DNA from: an uncultured Eggerthellaceae bacterium | Lineage (GTDB): Bacteria; Actinomycetota; Coriobacteriia; Coriobacteriales; Eggerthellaceae | NCBI GenBank assembly: GCA_946631805.1 | Contig: CAMPAJ010000055.1 | Span: 1-8,810, forward strand | DNA length: 8,810 nt | Reading direction: 5' to 3' | In this document: positions 1-6,857 of the stretch, piece after piece | Position numbering within the stretch: position 1 is the stretch's first letter | Layout: every line of letters starts with the position of its first letter | Translations under genes and position numbers: made by a program | Notes under the pieces: model-generated | Told to the model about the DNA's origin: nothing | The model's database searches: none | What the model saw: the letters and a program-made list of their open reading frames with translations, nothing else

Positions 1-1808
1 CCCCGACCATCCGCGCCGCTTGCACCGGTGACGGCATAGCCCCCGTCGGCGCTATCCCCATGGCCACGCATAGCGCCAGACGCGTTTTCGTCCATCAGCC
101 TTTTGCGCTCGACGATGAACTTCTCGTATTCTTCCGCAGGAGCAGGTTTCGAGAAAAAGTAACCCTGTACGTAATCGCAGCCCATTTCCCTAAGGGCGGC
201 AACTTGCTCCTCGGTCTCGACGCCCTCCGCAATCACGGGTACCGAAAGGTAGTCGGCTATGTCGACGATGACCTCGAGCATGCGCGTATCCCGCCGGTCG
301 CTAAAAGCGTTGCGGATGAACTGCATGTCGAGCTTCAACGCATCGATGGGCAGCGTGGAAATCATGTTCAGCGACGAATACCCCGTGCCAAAATCGTCCA
401 TCTCGACTTTGAATCCCAGGTCGCGCAATGCATTGACCGTCCTAATAATCTGCTCTGAATCCTGGGTGTAAGCCGATTCGGTTATTTCCAGCAATAACTC
501 GTCGGGGGTCAACTCGTTTTCCTCGAGAATCGAGACGAGCTCCTCCACGAGATGGGGATCGTACATATCGATGCGCGACACGTTGACCGAGATGGGCACC
601 GCAAAACCAAAGCGCTGTTTCCATAACTTGATCTGCATTGCCGCTTCGCGCCACACATGCATGTCGAGCTGCTGGATGAGGCCGTTCTGCTCGAATAAGG
701 GGATGAAATCGCCCGGCGATATGAAACCGAGCGTGGGATGCTGCCATCGCACGAGAGCTTCGGCGCTCGCGAGCACCGGGACCTCGGGCTGAATATCGAA
801 CTTAGGCTGGTAGAAAACCTGAAATTGCCGTTCTTTGACCGCCACCGAAAAGTCCTCGATGAGCTGTTCGAAATACAGCTCCCGGGCATGCAGCGCGTTG
901 TCGTACACGCCCACGCGCTTCGTGAAGCTGCCCTGGACTGTATCGGCCGCCATCTTCGCGCGGTCGAATCTCCGCTCGATGCTCAACGACTTGTCGACGT
1001 CCTCGTACACGCCCATGCGCAGCCAGATGCGAGTCTCGTCGCTCCTGGCGCCCGACGAAAGCCCGGCCGAGGCGTTGTCCAGTATGACGTCATGGTCGAT
1101 GCCATGAGGGCAGTACACCATGAAGGTGTCGGCTTCGCGCCGGCACACTATACCCCCTCGATCATTGACTGCATCGCGCAGCGAATCGGCTATGCTCTTG
1201 AGCACCTTGTCGCCGTATGTCGCGCCAAAGCGCTCGTTGATCATGTGGAAATGGTTGATGTCCAGGACGATGGCATCCATCGGCGTTTCCTTGCGATGGA
1301 CATCTATGACATTGGCGTAGCTGTAGAAATACTCGCGATTGTACAGCCCGGTAAGGCTATCGCGCTCAGTCGAGCTGATGATTTGCTGGTCCTCGGAAAG
1401 CTCGATGATGCGCCATACACGTGCTTTTATGACGTCTGCCTGCGGATACGGCTTCGGAATGAAGTCGCGCGCGCCCATGAGCAGGCATTCGACTTCGGCC
1501 TTCTGGTCCGACGTGACGACGACTATGGGAATCTTGCCGATATCCGGATCGCCTTTGACCTGCTTGAGAACGTCCATGCCGCCCAGAACGGGCATCATCA
1601 AATCGAGCAGCACCAGCGACAGCTCGTCCTTATGTTGGCGCATGAGGTCAAGCGTTTCCTGGCCGTTTTCGGCGAAAACAACGTCGTATTCGCCTTGAAG
1701 GGCGAGCTCCATGAGCGCGCGATTGGTCGATTCGTCATCCGCGATAAGAACGAGCCGCTTGCCGTTCACGGCATTCAGCCTATCATGGCTCTTCCACATC
1801 CCAGCCAT
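1..1808 (-). CDS. Response regulator with degenerate GGDEF and intact EAL domain (c-di-GMP phosphodiesterase), C-terminal end outside window
   Basis: The frame stays open from an ATG at 1808 to the window edge (602 codons, no stop). An N-terminal receiver (about residues 18-135) has acidic residues D24/D25, phosphoacceptor D69 (LLDLMMP), T99 and K119. A GGDEF domain (about 150-305) follows, but the signature is R-E-A-D-T-F (224-229) and the metal site reads LDIN rather than LDID, so cyclase activity is unlikely. The EAL domain (about 312-568) keeps the known catalytic set: E350 (EAL), N409, E441 (EITES), D471/D472 (DDFGTGYSS), K492, E528 (AEGVE) and Q548 (QGYFF). It should therefore hydrolyse c-di-GMP, perhaps controlled by phosphorylation of D69 and by GTP bound to the dead GGDEF domain (inference). 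A Gly/Ala-rich tail follows EAL. It lies 40 bases after the permease-kinase gene, so co-transcription is likely. The start could be 1808 or 1799; an AGGAG next to the first ATG is better spaced for the second. Confidence 0.93.
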   Translation of the reverse strand, partial: MAGMWKSHDRLNAVNGKRLVLIADDESTNRALMELALQGEYDVVFAENGQETLDLMRQHKDELSLVLLDLMMPVLGGMDVLKQVKGDPDIGKIPIVVVTSDQKAEVECLLMGARDFIPKPYPQADVIKARVWRIIELSEDQQIISSTERDSLTGLYNREYFYSYANVIDVHRKETPMDAIVLDINHFHMINERFGATYGDKVLKSIADSLRDAVNDRGGIVCRREADTFMVYCPHGIDHDVILDNASAGLSSGARSDETRIWLRMGVYEDVDKSLSIERRFDRAKMAADTVQGSFTKRVGVYDNALHARELYFEQLIEDFSVAVKERQFQVFYQPKFDIQPEVPVLASAEALVRWQHPTLGFISPGDFIPLFEQNGLIQQLDMHVWREAAMQIKLWKQRFGFAVPISVNVSRIDMYDPHLVEELVSILEENELTPDELLLEITESAYTQDSEQIIRTVNALRDLGFKVEMDDFGTGYSSLNMISTLPIDALKLDMQFIRNAFSDRRDTRMLEVIVDIADYLSVPVIAEGVETEEQVAALREMGCDYVQGYFFSKPAPAEEYEKFIVERKRLMDENASGAMRGHGDSADGGYAVTGASGADGR

Positions 1809-1848
1809 CTCCTGTACCTTCTGCACCTGCGCCTTTCGCCACCTGTGC

Positions 1849-4650
1849 CTAACGCCCGGCATTGCCCGCATGCCCGGCGCCCGCCCCGACATGCAATACG
1901 CTTGCGAGCGTACTCATGAGCTTGCGCGGGTCGATGGGTTTAGCCACATGGGCATTCATCCCCGCCGCAAGCGCTTCCCGCACATCGTCGTCCAGCGCGT
2001 TGGCCGTCACGGCGATTATGGGAACCTGCGCACGCTGCGCATCTGGCATGCTCCTGATGAGGCGCGCCGCTTCGTAGCCGTCCATGACGGGCATCTGTAT
2101 GTCCATCAGGACCGCATCGTAACGACCGGGCTCGGCTTGCGCGACGGCATCGACGGCCTCCTTGCCGTTTTCGGCAATATCGACCTCGAAACCGCCACCG
2201 CTCAAGAGCATGGCCATGATCTCTTGGTTCACCTTGTTGTCTTCTGCAAGAAGTAGTCTCATTGTACTAAAATCATAGGCTTCAATTGGGTTGTCTTTAC
2301 CTTCTTCGGGCCCTTGAGGAGCCGCATCGTCGTCGGCCAGCTCCAAGCTGAAGGCCACGACGAACTCCGTCCCCTCCCCGAGTTTCGTGTTGACCTGAAT
2401 CGATCCCTGCATCATGTCCACGATGTTCTTCGTGATGGCCATGCCCAGGCCCGTTCCCCGCAAGCCGCTCGCCGTCGACGTGCGCTCGCGTTCGAACGCG
2501 TCGAACAGCTTGCCCACGAACTCTTCGCTCATGCCTATGCCGGTGTCTTTCACGCGCAGCTCGTAACTGCCGCGGCCCGGCTCGGCATCCTGTTTCTGAA
2601 TGAGCGTGACCGAAACCTCGCCACCTTCGGGGGTGAATTTGTACGCGTTGCTCAACAGGTTGTGAGCAAGCCTCGCAAGCCGTTTTTTATCGCATAGCAC
2701 GGAGCTATCCGCCACCCGCGAAGTGTCGACCGCAAACCGGATGCCCTTCCCGCGCATCTGGACGTCGAACATGTTGCGAACCTCGTCGAAAACCTGGTGT
2801 AGGTCCGCCTGCGCAAGCTCGAGTTCGACCGTGCCGCTTTCGATTTGGCTCATCTCCAGAATATCGTCGATGAGCGTGAGCAGATGGCGCTCCGATACAT
2901 CGATGTTCTGGATGTATTCCCTGATGCGCGGTGGCACATCCGGCTCGTTGAGCGCAAGATGGGTGTACCCGAAAATCGCGTTCATGGGCGTGCGGATATC
3001 ATGCGACATGTTGAACAGGAACTGGCTTTTGGCTTTGCTGCTTTCCTCGGCGCGAATCTTCTCGCGCTCCAGCTCTTCCTGCCGTTGCCTCAAAAGGCTC
3101 TGCACGTAGAGCATGACGATGAGCCCGATGGCGACGAACGCGATGAGCACGGTCGCATGTCCGATGACGACCTCGCGCATATGCGCCGTATCGGCCTCAC
3201 CGACAAGCGTCTTGGCAAACCACATGACGACGCAGAAGAACAGCAGGCAGAACAAGATCGTGCCCGATAGCGAGGCGCCCCCGAACTCGGCGAGCTTGCT
3301 TTGGCGCATCGTGCGCCAGTAGAACAGGAAACCGAGCAAGCACCACAGCGCCAGCAGCAGAAACGAAGGGGCGCCCATGGTCTCGATGGGACCGAAACGC
3401 GAAACGAGCTGCACAGCCGCGAATGCAATCGCGATGACCGAGCCGATCATGCCTGTAACGCGTGCGGACCGATCGCCTTCGATTTTGGCGATCTTGTATG
3501 CCGAGGCGGACGCATAGCCAAATCCCACGATGGCGCCGAACGACGTGAGCTCGACGAACCAGTTGAGGGCGTTGCGCCCCAAAAGCGAGATGAGGATCGA
3601 TATCCCCATGACGAACACGATGCAAAACGTCGTGCCCAAAAACTCCTTCGAGAGGATGTTGTCCTCGGCCATCGTCGAGAGCAGGCGAATGGTCGCGCGG
3701 GAAGCGCCAATGACGCCGGTCAGAATGGCCGCGAGCGCCGTGAGCACAACCAAGACCAGGCCGCCATCGCCCATCGTGACCTGCGCCATATGAAACACCG
3801 GTATGGACGCCACGCCCGACAGGCTGCCGAGGCTGGCAATGTAATCGTGCCAGGAGGCGAACCCCTCCGGGATGCAGGCCGTGCTCGCAAGCGTGAGGGC
3901 TATGTAGGAAAAGCCGCCCGCAAGGATGGCCACGACAAAAATCGGCCACGACTTGCGGGCCGAGAAGTTAAAGTGGGACGTCTCGAGGGAAATGGCGTCA
4001 AAGCCCGCGAACATCCACGGGGCGAGCAGCACGAGCGCGACGATGCCGAAAACCGGATCGAAGCTTTCGCCGGGAGCCACGTCGGCAAGCCGTTCCAACT
4101 GGATATGCGGAAGAGCTGCGCAACCGATGGCGACCACGCCGACAATCAGAACGATGGCAAGCACGGTCTGCAACCGCTGCAGGAGCTTCTTGTGCGCGAC
4201 GAACAAGGCGCCCGTCACGGCGAGCAGCAAGGCCGTGAACAGGATCTCGCTGAAGAAAATGTCGTAGCCGGCCACCTGGTAGCTGAAACCGACCTGCCAA
4301 GATGCGCCGAGCACCGTGCGCCCCATGACGAACAGCGCCGTGGCGTTGAGGAACACGATGGTCAGGTACGACAAGCTCAAGAACCACGAGCATAGGAACG
4401 CATGGTCGCGGCCGAACGCTTCTTTCGCATACGCGTAGACGCCGCCCGTATCGGGTCGTTTGCGCATGAGGTACGCATAGTTACGTGCGATAACGAGCAT
4501 GATGGCCGTGCCCAAGACCATGGAAAGCACGGCACCGGCAGGCCCGGCGAACGGCAGGAACGTGGTCCCGGGCATGACGAAGGCGCCCCAACCGAGGATG
4601 CATCCGAAAGCAATCGCCCATACGTCGATGGGCGAAAGGTACTTGGCCAT
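1849..4650 (-). CDS. APC-type permease fused to hybrid histidine kinase and receiver domain
   Basis: This 933-residue protein has three modules. Residues 1 to about 445 resemble an APC-superfamily amino acid permease: TM1 carries the family-like glycine motif (ILGWGAFVMPG, residues 18-28) and I count about 12 hydrophobic segments. Two more helices (about 460-480 and 493-519) lead into a charged, probably coiled linker (520-543). The kinase has an H-box with H550 (NMSHDIRTP), N-box N664/N668, G1 D702 (DTGIGM) and G2 GTGLGM (732-737). The receiver (about 797-920) has E803/D804, phosphoacceptor D850 (LMDIQMP), T882 and K904. All residues needed for autophosphorylation and transfer to its own receiver are present. 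The substrate is unknown; amino acid or amine is a family-based guess. No HPt domain is present. The start follows GGAAGGGG by 8 bases. The REC-GGDEF-EAL gene 40 bases downstream is the likely output partner. CbrA (a solute:sodium symporter fused to a kinase) is an architectural analogue with a different transporter family. Confidence 0.93.
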   Translation of the reverse strand: MAKYLSPIDVWAIAFGCILGWGAFVMPGTTFLPFAGPAGAVLSMVLGTAIMLVIARNYAYLMRKRPDTGGVYAYAKEAFGRDHAFLCSWFLSLSYLTIVFLNATALFVMGRTVLGASWQVGFSYQVAGYDIFFSEILFTALLLAVTGALFVAHKKLLQRLQTVLAIVLIVGVVAIGCAALPHIQLERLADVAPGESFDPVFGIVALVLLAPWMFAGFDAISLETSHFNFSARKSWPIFVVAILAGGFSYIALTLASTACIPEGFASWHDYIASLGSLSGVASIPVFHMAQVTMGDGGLVLVVLTALAAILTGVIGASRATIRLLSTMAEDNILSKEFLGTTFCIVFVMGISILISLLGRNALNWFVELTSFGAIVGFGYASASAYKIAKIEGDRSARVTGMIGSVIAIAFAAVQLVSRFGPIETMGAPSFLLLALWCLLGFLFYWRTMRQSKLAEFGGASLSGTILFCLLFFCVVMWFAKTLVGEADTAHMREVVIGHATVLIAFVAIGLIVMLYVQSLLRQRQEELEREKIRAEESSKAKSQFLFNMSHDIRTPMNAIFGYTHLALNEPDVPPRIREYIQNIDVSERHLLTLIDDILEMSQIESGTVELELAQADLHQVFDEVRNMFDVQMRGKGIRFAVDTSRVADSSVLCDKKRLARLAHNLLSNAYKFTPEGGEVSVTLIQKQDAEPGRGSYELRVKDTGIGMSEEFVGKLFDAFERERTSTASGLRGTGLGMAITKNIVDMMQGSIQVNTKLGEGTEFVVAFSLELADDDAAPQGPEEGKDNPIEAYDFSTMRLLLAEDNKVNQEIMAMLLSGGGFEVDIAENGKEAVDAVAQAEPGRYDAVLMDIQMPVMDGYEAARLIRSMPDAQRAQVPIIAVTANALDDDVREALAAGMNAHVAKPIDPRKLMSTLASVLHVGAGAGHAGNAGR

Positions 4651-4706
4651 AACAGCAGCCCCTTCCGGCTTCGCCCGTCGTTAACTACCGCATTCCAACA
4701 AGCGAT

Positions 4707-4735
4707 ATACTACCGTACGAAACGCAAATTGTCGC
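4707..4735 (-). promoter_or_regulatory. Weak candidate promoter for the permease-kinase operon
   Basis: Reading the minus strand, GCGACA (4/6 to the -35 consensus) is separated by 17 bases from TAGTAT (4/6 to the -10 consensus), about 57 bases before the ATG at 4650. This is the only reasonably spaced pair I see in the gap between 4651 and 4853. The match is weak and could be chance. Confidence 0.2.
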
Positions 4736-4843
4736 GCGAGGCGCTGTGTTCTCCAAAACCCATGCCCATGCTGCTCGCTCGAAATCGGGCGGCGCTTCGG
4801 GCGTTCGCCTGCGTTGCTTCGGCTTCACTCGCCAACTAAACGC

Positions 4844-4873
4844 GTGAAATTGGCTACGATTCCATTTCACGTT
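4844..4873. repeat. 30-bp imperfect palindromic repeat, copy 1, overlapping a stop codon
   Basis: The element begins gtgaaattggctacga and ends tttcacgtt. It differs from copy 2 (6682-6711) at only three positions and has the same orientation. Including the preceding C, this copy has 8-bp perfect arms (cgtgaaat at 4843-4850, atttcacg at 4864-4871) around a 13-base loop. The stop codon of the SPASM radical SAM gene (4854-4856) lies in the loop, so the element also encodes that protein's last residues. There is no T-run, so it is not a classical terminator. It may be an operator, a family-specific interspersed repeat or an insertion scar. Confidence 0.75.
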
Positions 4874-6224
4874 CCTTGGCGGTTTTTGCTTCCCCGATGC
4901 GCGCGTGGAGCGCGAGCACGTATGCTTCCGAATCGTTCTTGTAGGGCACGCATGCCCGGGTTGCGAACAGGCGCTTGTGCGGGCAGCCGCCCGCGCAATG
5001 CGGCAACCACACGCATTCGCGGCACTCGTCGTCGGGAACGGGGCACGCCGTGTTGAGGTACTTGGTCAGGTTGTCGGGACACGCCGCCGTCGCGAACGGG
5101 TCCCTCGGATCCCAATCGTGCGCGGTACCGAAGCTAATCTGCGGCTTGTCGACCGCCTCCCAGCATTTCTGCAGGTTGCCCTTGTCGTCGATGCCCACTA
5201 CCCAGATGTTCTGCGCGCCGCAGTAGCTGCCGCGCCCAGCCGTGAATCGATTCGCGTCCTGCCGGATGCCGACCTCCGAATCGGTGCCACCGCAGAGCAG
5301 GTCCACCTGTTCTCCACGTTCGTCCGCAACTTCCGATCCGCTCACAGGCGCGGGGTAGTAGCTTATATCGTTGCCAGATTCCTCCGCTAGCTTTTTCACG
5401 AATGCCTCAAGTTCGTCCATCTGGTCGCGGTTATCGGCGTGCACGTTATGGCGGATGTCCACCCGGAAGGGAATGGGTGCACGCAGGTTTTCCACGATGC
5501 GGTCGAACGTGGGACCGCCACCCGCCAGATGGCGCGTAGCGTCGTGGGCTTCGCGCATGCCGTCGAGGGTCACTTGGGCCGAGCCGACCTTGCATTCGTC
5601 GAGCATGCGCACGTTCTCTTGCGTGAGCAGGTAGCCGTTCGTGATGATGCCTGCATGGTACTCGCCACCACGTTCCTCGACCAGAGCCATGAGGCGGCGC
5701 GAAAGCGACTCGATCACGCCGGGTGCGAGCAGAGGTTCGCCCCCGAACCAGGTGACGCGTATGTTGTTGGACCCAGAGGCATCCATCATGCGCTCGGCGA
5801 GCGCCACCACGTCATCCTGCACGTCTGCGGTCATCTTGCCCGCACGATGGTTCTCGAAACAATACGGGCAGTCGAAGTTGCAGCCCATGGTCGGGCAAAT
5901 GGTGAGCCCCACAGACCGGGACCCCGCGCACGATCCACGCCCCATCGTCTCGAGGGCCGCCCGCTCATCGAAATTCGCGATGACGCCCCTCTTGGATAGG
6001 CGAGGTATGATCGGGTGGTCCTCGGCTATATCGTCAAGCACGCTCATCAGGTACAGCTCAATCGGACTGTACTCGGCGCACGTGCCCTTGTACAGATTGG
6101 CTATGGCCACAGTCTTTTTGCCGGGCACCGGAGCGCTTAGGTTGTAGCGCGACACATGCCAGCCAGCCTGCGCCGCCGTGCGCTGCGAACCGGTGGAACT
6201 GGTGCCTTGGTTAGCGGAATCCAT
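4854..6224 (-). CDS. Radical SAM/SPASM peptide- or protein-maturase-like enzyme
   Basis: This 456-residue protein has an N-terminal region (about 24-95) like the leader-recognition part of SPASM maturases (SRYNL, then a conserved-looking RGVIANFDE at 79-87). The radical SAM core begins at C115-x3-C119-x2-C122 (GCNFDCPYC), which binds the SAM-cleaving 4Fe-4S cluster, followed by WFGGEPLL (159-166). The C-terminal SPASM domain has C335 and C354 around a GIDDKGNLQKC stretch, then C394, C401-x2-C404-x5-C410-x3-C414 and C425, enough for two auxiliary clusters. Family members make thioether or C-C crosslinks in peptides or activate enzymes such as sulfatases. I see no precursor peptide or sulfatase beside it, so the substrate is unassigned. 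AGAGG lies 7 bases before the ATG. The stop codon falls within a palindromic repeat. The gene appears monocistronic or is transcribed after the fragment at 6300-6641. Confidence 0.92.
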   Translation of the reverse strand: MDSANQGTSSTGSQRTAAQAGWHVSRYNLSAPVPGKKTVAIANLYKGTCAEYSPIELYLMSVLDDIAEDHPIIPRLSKRGVIANFDERAALETMGRGSCAGSRSVGLTICPTMGCNFDCPYCFENHRAGKMTADVQDDVVALAERMMDASGSNNIRVTWFGGEPLLAPGVIESLSRRLMALVEERGGEYHAGIITNGYLLTQENVRMLDECKVGSAQVTLDGMREAHDATRHLAGGGPTFDRIVENLRAPIPFRVDIRHNVHADNRDQMDELEAFVKKLAEESGNDISYYPAPVSGSEVADERGEQVDLLCGGTDSEVGIRQDANRFTAGRGSYCGAQNIWVVGIDDKGNLQKCWEAVDKPQISFGTAHDWDPRDPFATAACPDNLTKYLNTACPVPDDECRECVWLPHCAGGCPHKRLFATRACVPYKNDSEAYVLALHARIGEAKTAKEREMES

Positions 6225-6258
6225 TATGTTTCCTCTCGCCTTAAGGGTTTCGATTCCA

Positions 6259-6287
6259 ATTATATGCGGCCGAGGCCGACAGTCGGC
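6259..6287 (-). promoter_or_regulatory. Promoter of the SPASM gene: consensus -10 box and 13-bp palindrome
   Basis: On the minus strand a perfect TATAAT (6264-6259) lies 34 bases before the ATG at 6224. No good -35 hexamer is present at 16-18 bases. That place is taken by the palindrome gccgac-a-gtcggc (6275-6287), and the spacer is itself partly palindromic (cggcc-ga-ggccg, 6267-6278). A regulator binding there would overlap the -35 contact region, which would suit an activator-dependent promoter or a repressor operator. The -10 box is clear; the operator role is inference. Confidence 0.5.
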
Positions 6288-6299
6288 ACACGATGGGTT

Positions 6300-6641
6300 T
6301 CATGCGAGCCACTCCCCTGCCTCATACCCTGATTGCTTCCAGGGCGCAATCGTGAGCGCGCCGTTGTCGCAGTGGCGGCACATGGGGTGCGGCCTGCGGC
6401 GAAAGGCCTCTATCTGGCCCACCGATCCTATGGAGTCCAGAAGGAGCGCATCATCGGAGCTCGCATACATGTTGAACCCGAAGCGCTTCGCAAACGCGTC
6501 ATGATGGGCAGCTACCTGGCACGGCCAAAGAGCCCCACGTGCAAGCTGCATGTAGTGGCCGCCAAAGCCCTCAAGCGCGGCCAGCCGCTCCAGGTCGCGA
6601 CCATAGGCGTCGAGGTCGAGGAACCACTTTGACTGGGTCAT
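6300..6641 (-). pseudogene. C-terminal fragment of a radical SAM protein (polysaccharide-cluster type)
   Basis: The frame encodes 113 residues. Its second half matches my knowledge of the C-termini of radical SAM proteins found in polysaccharide gene clusters: a G-x-L-x-P-C segment (GALWPC, about 36-41), an F-x-K-x-FG segment, an acidic stretch, then C-x2-C (PMCRHCD) followed by PWKQS and a terminal EWL. Such proteins usually exceed 300 residues and carry an N-terminal CX3CX2C core, which is absent here. The ATG has only AAGG directly against it, not a spaced ribosome site, and an in-frame stop lies 13 codons upstream (6678-6680). No radical SAM core is readable in the 470 bases upstream. I therefore read it as a truncated remnant, although a standalone small protein cannot be excluded. 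It ends 75 bases before the SPASM gene, on the same strand. Confidence 0.6.
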
Positions 6642-6681
6642 CCTTGCCAGAATCGGGGGCCGTGATGGAGAACGCGACTAT

Positions 6682-6711
6682 GTGAAATTGGCTACGACCC
6701 CTTTTCACGTT
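6682..6711. repeat. 30-bp imperfect palindromic repeat, copy 2
   Basis: It is 27/30 identical to copy 1 at 4844-4873 and in the same orientation. The arms here are gtgaaa (6682-6687) and tttcac (6703-6708). Three bases differ in the centre and right half (tt to cc, and a to t), which shortens the right arm's match from 8 to 6 bp. It lies 40 bases upstream of the radical SAM fragment and immediately beyond the IS110-like remnant. The two copies bracket the fragment and the SPASM gene (about 1.84 kb). Confidence 0.72.
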
Positions 6712-6747
6712 GAACACTATGCGAATGCCGATGTTACTGGTCTTGTC

Positions 6748-6800
6748 TTCCTTGTGCGTGTCGACGCCGGCGAACGCCGGCGCCCCGGTCCGTCTAGCAT
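6748..6800 (-). pseudogene. Remnant of an IS110-family transposase N-terminus
   Basis: On the minus strand one frame at 6774-6748 reads FAGVDTHKE, closely matching the start of IS110-family DEDD transposases, where the aspartate of GVD is the first catalytic acid. The nearest ATG (6800-6798) opens with MLDGPG, but in a frame that needs one more base to join the FAGVD frame, so the start looks frameshifted. After HKED the expected family sequence does not continue; the frame runs into repeat copy 2. Only about 17 residues remain of a protein of some 400. The assignment rests on one short motif, so it is tentative. Confidence 0.4.
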
Positions 6801-6857
6801 GGCCCCTCCGTCCACTCGCTCCCTTGCCTGCGGCGACGGAGGCTGCATCCTAGACGG
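6790..6857 (-). ncRNA. Symmetric hairpin with internal loop, candidate IS110 bridge-RNA stem
   Basis: On the minus strand an outer 8-bp stem (CCGTCTAG at 6857-6850 with CTAGACGG at 6797-6790) and an inner 8-bp stem (CCTCCGTC at 6842-6835 with GACGGAGG at 6812-6805) share one axis. They are separated by a 7+7 base internal loop (GATGCAG and GGCCATG) and capped by a 22-base loop. A stem broken by two facing single-stranded segments is the form of the target- and donor-binding loops of IS110 bridge RNAs, which are encoded just upstream of the recombinase. The presumed ATG of the transposase remnant lies in the 3' side of the loop. The pairing is directly visible; expression and function are inference. 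Confidence 0.3.

Noticed and set aside
738..1919. A 393-codon open frame on the plus strand
   Set aside because: It is the antisense shadow of the REC-GGDEF-EAL gene and shows no family-like motifs; the minus strand carries exact receiver and EAL signatures throughout.
3301..4395. A 364-codon open frame on the plus strand
   Set aside because: It is antisense to the permease part of the fusion gene; the predicted protein is Arg/His/Glu-rich low-complexity, as expected from GC-rich codon third positions.
4685..4870. A 61-codon minus-strand frame after the SPASM gene, as a possible precursor peptide
   Set aside because: Its start lies inside the palindromic repeat and overlaps the SPASM stop; the Arg-rich sequence has no leader/core pattern or Cys clusters and no ribosome site.
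4843..4871. Intrinsic terminator for the SPASM gene
   Set aside because: The stem is 8 bp and AT-rich in part, the loop is 13 bases and contains the stop codon, and no T-run follows on the minus strand.
5439..5999. A 186-codon plus-strand frame
   Set aside because: Antisense to the SPASM gene, whose radical SAM cysteines and GGEP motif establish the coding strand.
4844..6711. CRISPR array suggested by repeated palindromic elements
   Set aside because: There are only two copies, 1.8 kb apart with genes between; there is no regular spacer pattern and no cas gene.
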